Assembly (NCBI GenBank): GCA_023264435.1
Contig: JAHFMK010000032.1
Span: 1-6,227, forward strand
DNA from: Candidatus Kaiserbacteria bacterium
GTDB taxonomy: Bacteria; Patescibacteriota; Minisyncoccia; Phycocordibacterales; UBA918
Length of the DNA stretch: 6,227 bases
Reading direction: 5' to 3'
The notes below the pieces were generated by a model. The model made no database searches and had not been told where the DNA came from. It worked only from the letters and a program-made list of their open reading frames with translations. Below, one piece after another: positions 1 through 4,353 of this stretch (the first letter of the stretch is position 1; every line of letters begins with the position of its first letter). Both the position numbers and the translations under genes were made by a program.

Positions 1-1
1 T

Positions 2-526
2 GAGTATACCAACGCACAACAAACACAGTTTGCTAGCACAGTACCCTCAGAGATTGCACTTGCATGGTGTCAGAAAAATGGGTACATTCTTGTTCCCGGT
101 CCACATACGCCATTGTCATTACTTGGAATCCGTGAGTTGATGCCGAATAGTTTTTATTCTGGTACGGGTGGATGGTATGTAGATCATCCATTCGCAAAAA
201 ATGATATTGTGTGCACACAATGGGTTGCTTTTAAAAAAGTACCTGTTACAGGCTCTTTGTCACAGGATTTAAAGAAGCAACGCGCACTTCTCACGCGGAA
301 AGAGATTGTTCCAAATTCGGCACAAGCACTGTGGTCAATACTTATGTATGGCATGGTGCGAAGGACATACCTTTTTCCACATGTGTATGTTCGGACAGCA
401 AGTGTGAATATACATGGTACTCCAGTTGCTATTGGTGGTTATGGCAAAGGAGGTGTACATGTAAACGGTTGTTGGTGCGAACACGGAAATCGTGGTCTTG
501 GTATTGCGTCTATTCGTCTTTTCTAA
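2..526 (+). CDS. Hypothetical protein, 3' part (5' end outside window)
   Basis: The frame is open from base 2 and ends at TAA 524-526, giving 174 residues with no start visible, so the N-terminus lies left of the window. The product is rich in aromatic residues and glycine, with the segments LLGIRELMPNSFYSGTGGWY and YVRTASVNIHG and a C-terminus GLGIASIRLF. I recall uncharacterised Parcubacteria proteins with the same order of elements (a tip-like 'FYSGTGGWY' block, a 'VPNSAQALW' helix, a 'YVRTASV' strand, a C-terminal 'GL..AS.R'), but no characterised function. The glycine/aromatic C-terminus loosely recalls FGE/Fib_succ-type surface domains; that is only an impression. No transmembrane helix is seen in the visible part. 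It is followed 48 bases later by a strong terminator, so it ends its transcription unit. The coding assignment is firm; the function is unknown. Confidence 0.8.
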   Translation, partial: EYTNAQQTQFASTVPSEIALAWCQKNGYILVPGPHTPLSLLGIRELMPNSFYSGTGGWYVDHPFAKNDIVCTQWVAFKKVPVTGSLSQDLKKQRALLTRKEIVPNSAQALWSILMYGMVRRTYLFPHVYVRTASVNIHGTPVAIGGYGKGGVHVNGCWCEHGNRGLGIASIRLF

Positions 527-573
527 TGTAACCGAACGGTCTTCTTCAAAATTAAAACCAACAATCCTGCACA

Positions 574-627
574 CCTAAACCCTTTCGTATCGAATGACTT
601 CAGTACGAAAGGGTTTAGGGTTTTTTT
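574..627 (+). terminator. Strong intrinsic terminator
   Basis: A perfect 16-bp stem (574-589 with 604-619) encloses a 14-nt loop and is followed after one base by seven T (621-627). The T-tract exists only on the plus strand side, so it ends transcription of the left-edge gene and shields the IS30/GST debris from read-through. Confidence 0.9.
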
Positions 628-655
628 ATATAGTAATAAGTTTAATACAGTACAT

Positions 656-1166
656 TCAAGAATATAATGCAACACCTGTTGCTTTAAAGAATATCTCACA
701 AGGAGTCAATCCACTATGCCGTTCCCGTACAACACGATTCGACTCAATGAGTGAACCATCATTCATTTTGCCAATAAGGATGATGCCCGACACACGCTCA
801 TTGATTGTTTTGAGACGGACGAGACTCTGTCTTGAGACGATGGTATCGTCCTCCCAGTGACCAACTTGTTTTCTGTGTGCGACTACCTGCGGACGATTCT
901 CTATGGACGGGAGTGCGGTTGCACGTTCCAATTTCTGGGCTTTCCTGAAGCCCTTTTTTGCTCTCCGCGTGTGCCGACGTGCTAAGAGTAGTTGCAAGTC
1001 TTTACTGTCTCTTCTCTTTACCACCACGACGTACTCGACGATACACTTCTTGGTAGATAGCTCCATACGAGATACGCATCGTGGCGTCATATTTATATGT
1101 AATAGGCAGACGAATACTGATTTGCACTGGAGACCACCCAATGGCAAGCTTTTCCTCAATGAACAC
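656..1166 (-). pseudogene. Decayed IS30-family transposase (frameshift, internal deletion, 5'-truncated)
   Basis: Reading leftwards, one frame carries EEKLAIGWSPVQISIRL and MRISYGAIYQEVYRRVRRGG (about 1160-1010), the usual IS30 block before the catalytic domain. The next frame continues with LARRHTRRAKKGFRKAQKLE, then VGHWEDDTIVSRQS, and ends TPCEIFFKATGVALYS before TGA 656-658. The frame changes by one base at about 1008-1025. The HWEDDT motif carries the first catalytic aspartate (codon 845-847). After ESNRVVRER the sequence jumps at about 710-725 straight to the C-terminal SGLTPCEIFF block. The stretch that in IS30 transposases holds the second aspartate and the glutamate (roughly 70-80 residues by memory) is gone. 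The N-terminal helix-turn-helix part is also missing and is replaced by glutathione S-transferase sequence from about 1150. It cannot encode an active transposase. Clear terminal inverted repeats or a target duplication were not found. This stretch looks richer in G+C than its neighbours. Confidence 0.88.
656..1166 (-). mobile_element. IS30-family insertion sequence remnant
   Basis: This is the extent over which IS30 transposase coding sequence is recognisable. The sequence left of the stop (628-655) probably belongs to the element's 3' end, but no matching inverted repeat can be identified on the other side, where the element is cut off by unrelated sequence. The ends are therefore only approximate. 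Confidence 0.7.
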
Positions 1167-1341
1167 TTGAAAACACACGAGTGGCTTGTTGGTCACTCAT
1201 TTACTGTTGCAGATATCTACGCATTTGTTTGTCTTAGTTGGACAAATCATATGCAGATAGATTTAGCCCATGGCCTAACATAGAGTCGTTACTCGCACGC
1301 GTTGGAGAGAGTGATGGTCAAGTAAGCGTTAATGGCCGAAA
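1149..1341 (+). pseudogene. Glutathione S-transferase C-terminal domain fragment (frameshifted)
   Basis: The plus strand reads FLNEHLKTHEWLVGHSFTVA (from 1152), then DIYAFVCLSWTNHMQIDL to about 1265. One frame over it continues WPNIESLLARVGESDGQVSV to about 1330. This follows the C-terminal all-helical domain of bacterial GSTs of the E. coli GstA type: 'NEALKDEHWICGQRFTIAD', 'LFTVLRW', a lysine/aspartate-leucine step, then a helix ending 'RVAARPAVQ..'. The N-capping box and hydrophobic staple region (S/T-x-A-D, here FTVADIY) is present. The frame changes by -1 at about 1263-1268, just before WPNIESL; without it translation stops at TAG 1281-1283. The whole thioredoxin-fold N-terminal domain, which binds glutathione, is absent, and IS30 sequence lies where it should be. 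It is a non-functional relic. GSTs are typical of Proteobacteria and unusual in Patescibacteria, so acquisition by transfer is inferred. Confidence 0.75.
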
Positions 1342-1361
1342 AGTAATCATGGTAGATAGTA

Positions 1362-1409
1362 ACATTACATTATATTTACTAAACAATTTTAGTAAATATA
1401 ATGTAATGT
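1362..1409. repeat. Perfect 22-bp inverted repeat, 4-nt loop
   Basis: Bases 1362-1383 and 1388-1409 are exact reverse complements, separated by CAAT. The arms are almost pure A+T and repeat an ACATTACATTATATTT pattern. No T-tract or GC-rich core follows, so it does not look like an intrinsic terminator. It could be an operator or protein-binding palindrome, a cruciform-forming site, or the footprint of a small mobile element. Confidence 0.85.
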
Positions 1410-1539
1410 ACGAAGAACATAAGTGTTTGGAGGATAACATTGAAATGCAAAAAATGTTATACTTGGTCTAAGGGAAATTTCACACCATAATACTCCCTTA
1501 AATCGTCGTAGACGAAAAGTGGATAAAAGTGACTGAGGA

Positions 1540-1561
1540 ATTAGAATTAGGTAATTCTAAT
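1540..1561. repeat. Small inverted repeat upstream of the 1604 gene
   Basis: A perfect 9-bp stem (ATTAGAATT / AATTCTAAT) with loop AGGT ends 42 bases before the ATG at 1604. Its place upstream of the cluster would suit an operator, but there is no direct evidence for one. Confidence 0.5.
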
Positions 1562-1603
1562 ACATTAAAAAGCTTACTCGTGTGGGTTAATCGTACATAA
1601 ACC

Positions 1604-1909
1604 ATGATATACGCATCACTTTGGTATCTCCTTATAGGATTTTTGTTCGGCAATGGCATGCCTCATTTCTTATTTGGTTCCGCCGGAAAAATATTCCGAA
1701 CGCCGTTCGGAACAGAGTCAAGTTCTCGCACGAATGTAATTTGGGGTATGTGTAATTTTATTCTTGCCACTGTGTTTGTCTGGTGGAGAGTGTCTACAGA
1801 GTCGCCAACATCGTATGACCTCGCTTCTCTTCTTGTCGGATTTTGGTTGGTAATTGGTATGTTTGGCATCTGGCTTCGAAGCTTTATAAGCAACAAAACA
1901 AATTTTTAA
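1604..1909 (+). CDS. Small integral membrane protein, unknown function
   Basis: The product has 101 residues. ATG 1604 is the only start, since an in-frame TAA lies two codons upstream (1598-1600). Three hydrophobic segments are visible: about residues 3-17, 44-61 and 72-91. The first is followed by GNGMPHFLFGSAGKIFRTPF. I recall an uncharacterised family of roughly 100-120-residue bacterial membrane proteins with the same plan: 'NG(I/V)PHF..G..GK.F..PF', then 'N(V/I)WG..N'. NVIWGMCNF at residues 44-52 fits that second block, so the gene looks complete. No Shine-Dalgarno sequence precedes it. It ends two bases before the next start and heads a tight cluster with a small membrane protein and a flavin reductase, which hints at a membrane-redox role; that is inference only. 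Confidence 0.8.
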   Translation: MIYASLWYLLIGFLFGNGMPHFLFGSAGKIFRTPFGTESSSRTNVIWGMCNFILATVFVWWRVSTESPTSYDLASLLVGFWLVIGMFGIWLRSFISNKTNF

Positions 1910-1911
1910 TT

Positions 1912-2087
1912 ATGGAAATAATACAAAACAAATACATTCTTGAAGTCTGTAATATAGGCGATGTCGGCAAAACCGATACGGTACAACAGGCAGAATTTCG
2001 AGCGAGAGACAGAAAAAAGCTTGGCAGATTACTGTGTACGCCCTCCTGATTGGTATTGTTGTTACTTTCGTCATATATTATTTGTAA
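1912..2087 (+). CDS. Small membrane protein with frame change at A_AAA_AAG
   Basis: ATG 1912 starts two bases after the preceding stop (TAATTATG). Read without a shift it gives 45 residues ending KKLGRLLCTPS at TGA 2047-2049, with a hydrophilic body (TVQQAEFRARDRKK). In the -1 frame the same position continues KAWQITVYALLIGIVVTFVI and ends at TAA 2085-2087, a clear C-terminal transmembrane helix, for a total of 58 residues. The two frames meet exactly at A_AAA_AAG (2013-2019), whose zero-frame phasing is the same as in the E. coli dnaX frameshift site. The -1 stop lies ten bases before the reductase start, so the 58-residue form fits the cluster spacing better. Three readings are possible: programmed -1 frameshifting giving soluble and anchored forms, one A lost from the A6 run in the assembly, or a real mutation. 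I do not recognise the family. Confidence 0.55.
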
Positions 2088-2097
2088 TTTTACATAA

Positions 2098-2772
2098 ATG
2101 CCACAACTTAGACTCTACAAATTAGTTTTCAAAGCCAAACAGCATGAGTACGGTGATGTCTTCACATTTATATTTGATTTGCCAAAGCCAATTCGATTTC
2201 AGGCTGGTCAATACGCTCATTTAATGTTGAGTAGAATTCCTGGTGGAAATCGTTGGCGCGAGCTTTCATTTGCTTCTGCTCCTGATGAAGATGAAATGTG
2301 GTTTAGCGTGCATGTGAGAGATGAAAGTCCTTTCAAGCAAAAACTATCGAAACTCCAGCAAGGTGATTTGGCATGGGTTTTTGGAGTGGAGGGGAATTTT
2401 ACAGTACCATCTCAAACAAATAAACCGCTCGTGATGCTCACCGGTGGTATTGGTATCACACCGGTGAGGTCAATGGTGCGTAGTATAGAGCGACAACATA
2501 AAGAAGCTGATATTACAGTAGTTCATGTTTCTCACGATGATTATTTATATAAAGAAGAATTTTTAAAACTTTCCCACGCACAGTATAGGGTAAAGCGCGG
2601 TGAACTTGATGAAATATTGATCAAGATAGGTAAGGAAAAGCCAACTGCGCTCTACTATGTTGCTGGATCAGAAGGGTTCGTCACTGATATGAAAAATAAG
2701 TTAAAAAATTCTGGCGTCAGAAAAGATGATATCAAAATAGATACGTTTAAGGGATATAAAAGTAAGAATTGA
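2098..2772 (+). CDS. FAD/NAD(P)H oxidoreductase, ferredoxin-reductase (FNR) fold
   Basis: The product has 224 residues and is a compact two-domain reductase. The N-terminal beta-barrel has FQAGQYAHL (residues 34-42) and the flavin-binding RELSFASAP (54-62), matching the family pattern R-x-x-S. The nucleotide domain begins about residue 108, with LTGGIGITPVRSM (114-126), the GGxGxTP dinucleotide loop, and later YYVAGSEGFV (186-195), where relatives usually have a cysteine-glycine-proline type motif. The C-terminal FKGY (217-220) places an aromatic residue near the end, as in plant-type FNRs. The expected reaction is electron transfer between NAD(P)H and a flavin, then to an iron-sulfur or membrane partner. 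There is no ferredoxin domain, no signal peptide and no membrane helix, so it is a cytoplasmic stand-alone module. It follows two membrane-protein genes closely, which may be its partners. No Shine-Dalgarno sequence is seen. Confidence 0.88.
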   Translation: MPQLRLYKLVFKAKQHEYGDVFTFIFDLPKPIRFQAGQYAHLMLSRIPGGNRWRELSFASAPDEDEMWFSVHVRDESPFKQKLSKLQQGDLAWVFGVEGNFTVPSQTNKPLVMLTGGIGITPVRSMVRSIERQHKEADITVVHVSHDDYLYKEEFLKLSHAQYRVKRGELDEILIKIGKEKPTALYYVAGSEGFVTDMKNKLKNSGVRKDDIKIDTFKGYKSKN

Positions 2773-2893
2773 AATTAAAGAACTCGGACATATTATAAGC
2801 AGTACTAACGCACGTGTGGTTCTTCAGAGGTCTTCGGATGGTAAGAGCTATTATGTGAAGATTGCATACCCAACTAAACCCAAACAGAAATAA
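2741..2893 (+). other. Possible short coding sequence without a normal start
   Basis: This frame is open between TAG 2738-2740 and the double stop TAA TAA at 2891-2896 and overlaps the end of the reductase gene. From 2771 it reads EIKELGHIISSTNARVVLQR and then SSDGKSYYVKIAYPTKPKQK, which has protein-like composition. There is no ATG or TTG in frame; the first usable start is GTG 2816, which would give only 25 residues. It may be a remnant, a gene with a rare start, or chance. I do not recognise it. Its double stop lies two bases before ATG 2899. Confidence 0.3.
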
Positions 2894-3431
2894 TAATTAT
2901 GTTACCCAAAAGTTATATTTTAGAAGTTCAAAAGCATTAAGGGATTTCGACCCTTTAAATCTTGAAAACGATACTGGTTCCAAGAAACAGTTTGATGATG
3001 TTGAAAATAAAATTCTCTGCACCTTAGGCTTGTACGACACGAAGTCATTATTAAACCAAAAAATAACCGCGATTTTTAAGAAGATGTACACTGAATTCCC
3101 TACTGATAATGAAAGACTTGACCTGCTTATCGATAGACTTTTCGAATTATGTAAAACATATGGAGGTGTTGTGCACTTACTGGGAGCTTATTATCATCAA
3201 GATGTTTGGGATGACCATCCATCACATACTCACGAAGAGGTTTGGTTGGATTTTATTGAAAACAATGATTTAAAGGCAATAGAGAGCTTGAAACATGATT
3301 TTAATGAAATGTTGCAATGGACAAATCAAGAGATCTTTAATTTCTTTGTGGAGGATGTATCAGGTGGACTTCGTCTTGATGCTCCTGAGGAGGCGCAATC
3401 TTTGCTTGAAGAACATAAGAAGCAAACATAA
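2862..3431 (+). CDS. CdiI_2-like immunity protein with N-terminal extension
   Basis: The long frame allows 189 residues from TTG 2862, which is the only standard start before Met75. A nearby ATG 2899 (ATG TTA CCC AAA A..) lies in another frame, and one extra A in that run would give a natural start MLPKKLYFRSS, so the true N-terminus is uncertain. The N-terminal part (to about residue 100) is charged and helical and not recognised. The C-terminal part, LLGAYYHQDVWDD (106-118), then VWLDFIENNDLKAIESLKHD and an acidic tail ending DAPEEAQSLLEEHKK, follows the plan of the CdiI_2 family of contact-dependent-inhibition immunity proteins: 'LGAYFHQDW', an acidic 'avrdFl' helix, a short leucine helix, an acidic end. 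Such proteins bind and neutralise a cognate toxin in the cytoplasm. No toxin or CdiA/CdiB gene is in the window. The family call is from memory of the pattern and is moderate. Confidence 0.6.
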   Translation: MHTQLNPNRNNNYVTQKLYFRSSKALRDFDPLNLENDTGSKKQFDDVENKILCTLGLYDTKSLLNQKITAIFKKMYTEFPTDNERLDLLIDRLFELCKTYGGVVHLLGAYYHQDVWDDHPSHTHEEVWLDFIENNDLKAIESLKHDFNEMLQWTNQEIFNFFVEDVSGGLRLDAPEEAQSLLEEHKKQT

Positions 3432-3460
3432 TCTTAGTAACGGTAGCCAACACATAAATA

Positions 3461-3494
3461 ATACAAAAACAGTCCACAAGGACTGTTTTTGTAT
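3461..3494. terminator. Bidirectional intrinsic terminator
   Basis: A perfect 15-bp inverted repeat (3461-3475 and 3480-3494) with loop ACAA. The core ACAGTCC/GGACTGT is flanked by A5 on the left and T5 on the right, so it can terminate in both directions. It sits between the converging immunity-protein gene (plus) and tRNA-Ser (minus) and serves both. Confidence 0.88.
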
Positions 3495-3518
3495 ACGTCT
3501 CGTGCTAGCTCTAAACGG

Positions 3519-3605
3519 CGGAGAGTGAGGGATTCGAACCCTCGAGGGCTTTAAGACCCTGCCTCGTTAGCAGTGAGGTGCTTTCGACCACTCAGCCAAC
3601 TCTCC
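3519..3605 (-). tRNA. tRNA-Ser, anticodon GCU
   Basis: On the minus strand a full class II tRNA can be folded. The acceptor arm GGAGAGT/ACTCTCC is perfect, the D-arm is GCT..AGC, and the anticodon arm is CCTC/GAGG with an A-C mismatch at the loop end. The loop CTGCTAA has anticodon GCT (plus-strand bases 3569-3571). There is a long variable arm (AGGGT/GCCCT) and a T-arm GAGGG-TTCGAAT-CCCTC. The long variable arm and discriminator G identify serine; it reads AGC/AGU codons. CCA is not encoded (the gene is followed by CCG), so it must be added after transcription. The 3' end faces the accessory region to the left. Confidence 0.96.
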
Positions 3606-3625
3606 ATATATTGTATTGTGCGGTT

Positions 3626-3665
3626 GCTCGCGACAGGGAGTGTGGATACACTTCCTGTCGCGAGC
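3626..3665. repeat. GC-rich 18-bp hairpin between comF and tRNA-Ser
   Basis: The arms 3626-3643 and 3648-3665 pair over 18 bp with a single G-T wobble and loop GGAT; the core is GCTCGCGACAGG/CCTGTCGCGAGC. It is much richer in G+C than its surroundings. On the minus strand, the direction of comF and the tRNA, no T-tract follows. On the plus strand a T7 run begins 12 bases beyond the stem, too far for a standard terminator. It could be a processing stem (RNase III-like) between comF and the tRNA, a Rho-independent end without a U-tract, or a dispersed genomic repeat. Confidence 0.75.
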
Positions 3666-3697
3666 TAGAATAGCATATTTTTTTCAGAATGGCATTT

Positions 3698-4303
3698 TTA
3701 GTGTGCAAGTGCGAGACAGGTGATGGCTTTTGGCGAGTACCGCAAAAGCTCTGCTTTTGCGGTACGAAGCGTCGTCCCTGTGGTAACCACGTCATCAATT
3801 AGAAGAATATGTTTCCCTGTAATCGCTTCAGGAAGTGTGACACTGAATGCATCAATAAGGTTTTTTTGTCGTTGTTCTTTATCCAAGGATGTTTGTGATT
3901 GTGTATGTCGTATCCGTGTGAGTACTCTATGTTCGATGCCAATATCACGTGCATATTTATTTTGTAATATGACTTCATATACTTGATTGTAACCTCGTTC
4001 TCGCATGCGTACTTTAGATAAAGGTATGGGAATGACGGCGTCATATTTTTGTATATTTTCAAGGAGATATATATCAAGAAGCATGCTCAGGAATGAATAG
4101 GCACGCATACTTCCATGAAACTTTGCTTCATGGATAAGTGCTCGTATTGATGAATTCTGAAAGTGACTCAATGTCACCACATCATTAATACGATGCAGAG
4201 AATAATTCCTCTTCATATCTTCTTGTGTAAGTATACGAACTAGACACGCATCAGGACTGGGAGGGAAAAGAATATCAAAAAATTTTACAAACACATTTCT
4301 CAT
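3698..4303 (-). CDS. comF: ComF family protein (phosphoribosyltransferase fold)
   Basis: From ATG 4303 the product has 201 residues; GTG 4324 or ATG 4318 would add seven or five, but MRNVFVKFFDILFPP is the usual ComF opening. The middle holds AVIPIPLSKVRMRERGYNQV, the ComF signature, and near the C-terminus ILLIDDVVTTGTT (about residues 166-178), the PRPP-binding loop of type I phosphoribosyltransferases. ComF proteins are needed for DNA uptake in natural transformation and have been linked to post-uptake steps in the cytoplasm; the substrate is not known here. Most ComF proteins start with a four-cysteine zinc finger. Here only one cysteine is visible in that region (PSPDACLV), so the zinc site is lost. 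It lies divergent to pilM across about 50 bases, consistent with a competence/pilus setting. A 13-bp perfect inverted repeat (3737-3765) lies inside the 3' coding end. Confidence 0.9.
   Translation of the reverse strand: MRNVFVKFFDILFPPSPDACLVRILTQEDMKRNYSLHRINDVVTLSHFQNSSIRALIHEAKFHGSMRAYSFLSMLLDIYLLENIQKYDAVIPIPLSKVRMRERGYNQVYEVILQNKYARDIGIEHRVLTRIRHTQSQTSLDKEQRQKNLIDAFSVTLPEAITGKHILLIDDVVTTGTTLRTAKAELLRYSPKAITCLALAH
3737..3765. repeat. 13-bp inverted repeat inside the 3' end of comF
   Basis: GTACCGCAAAAGC (3737-3749) and GCTTTTGCGGTAC (3753-3765) pair perfectly around loop TCT. It lies within comF codons for TAKAELLRY, about 40 bases before the stop, with no T-tract beyond. Either an mRNA structure or the result of a small palindromic insertion tolerated by the protein. 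Confidence 0.7.
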
Positions 4304-4316
4304 AGAAACACTTATC

Positions 4317-4325
4317 ATTATCACA
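4317..4325 (-). promoter_or_regulatory. Candidate extended -10 for comF
   Basis: The minus strand reads TGTGATAAT: an extended -10 with GATAAT, five of six bases of the consensus. The -35 position (about 4340-4345) is poor. Transcription would start near 4310, just before ATG 4303, which favours that start codon over the two upstream ones. Confidence 0.35.
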
Positions 4326-4330
4326 TGAGA

Positions 4331-4344
4331 TGCTAGAATAGGAG
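4331..4344 (+). promoter_or_regulatory. pilM upstream signals: ribosome binding site and -10-like box
   Basis: AGGAG at 4340-4344 lies nine bases before ATG 4354 and is the clearest Shine-Dalgarno sequence in the window; it fixes the pilM start. Directly before it TGCTAGAAT resembles an extended -10, but if used it would start transcription after the AGGAG and make the leader only about 8 bases. The ribosome-site reading is therefore preferred and the -10 is doubtful. Confidence 0.5.
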
Positions 4345-4353
4345 TAACATATC

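Larger units (their letters stand above)
1342..1603. other. Gene-free stretch with two hairpins
   Basis: I see no convincing coding sequence here. The plus-strand frame that continues from the GST fragment stays open to TAA 1469-1471 but reads through the two arms of an inverted repeat and looks non-coding. The stretch holds the 22-bp palindrome and the 9-bp hairpin listed separately. It must also hold the promoter of the downstream cluster, which I could not place with confidence; TGGGTTAAT at 1583-1591 is a poor extended -10 candidate. Confidence 0.6.

Noticed and set aside
2..526. A self-replicating or phage origin for the left-edge protein
   Set aside because: No phage, replication or integrase motif is visible; the resemblance is to uncharacterised Parcubacteria proteins.
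594..860. A plus-strand frame after the first terminator
   Set aside because: It starts inside the terminator loop and is antisense to the IS30 transposase.
903..1283. A 126-codon plus-strand frame across the IS30 and GST regions as one gene
   Set aside because: Its first two thirds are antisense to the IS30 transposase; only the last part (from about 1149) is meaningful, as a GST fragment.
1362..1409. The palindrome as a CRISPR repeat or as an IS30 terminal repeat
   Set aside because: There is only one copy with no spacer series, and neither arm matches the sequence at the IS30 3' end (628-660).
1238..1471. A 77-codon plus-strand frame
   Set aside because: Only the WPNIESLLARV part is GST-like; the remainder reads through both arms of the 22-bp palindrome and has no gene-like character.
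3519..3605. tRNA-Ser 3' end as an attachment site with a repeat in the window
   Set aside because: I looked for a second copy of the T-arm/acceptor sequence in 1-3500 and found none.
3611..3684. The GC-rich hairpin plus T7 as a plus-strand intrinsic terminator
   Set aside because: The T-tract begins 12 bases beyond the stem and no plus-strand gene lies upstream that would need it, since the tRNA and comF are both on the minus strand.
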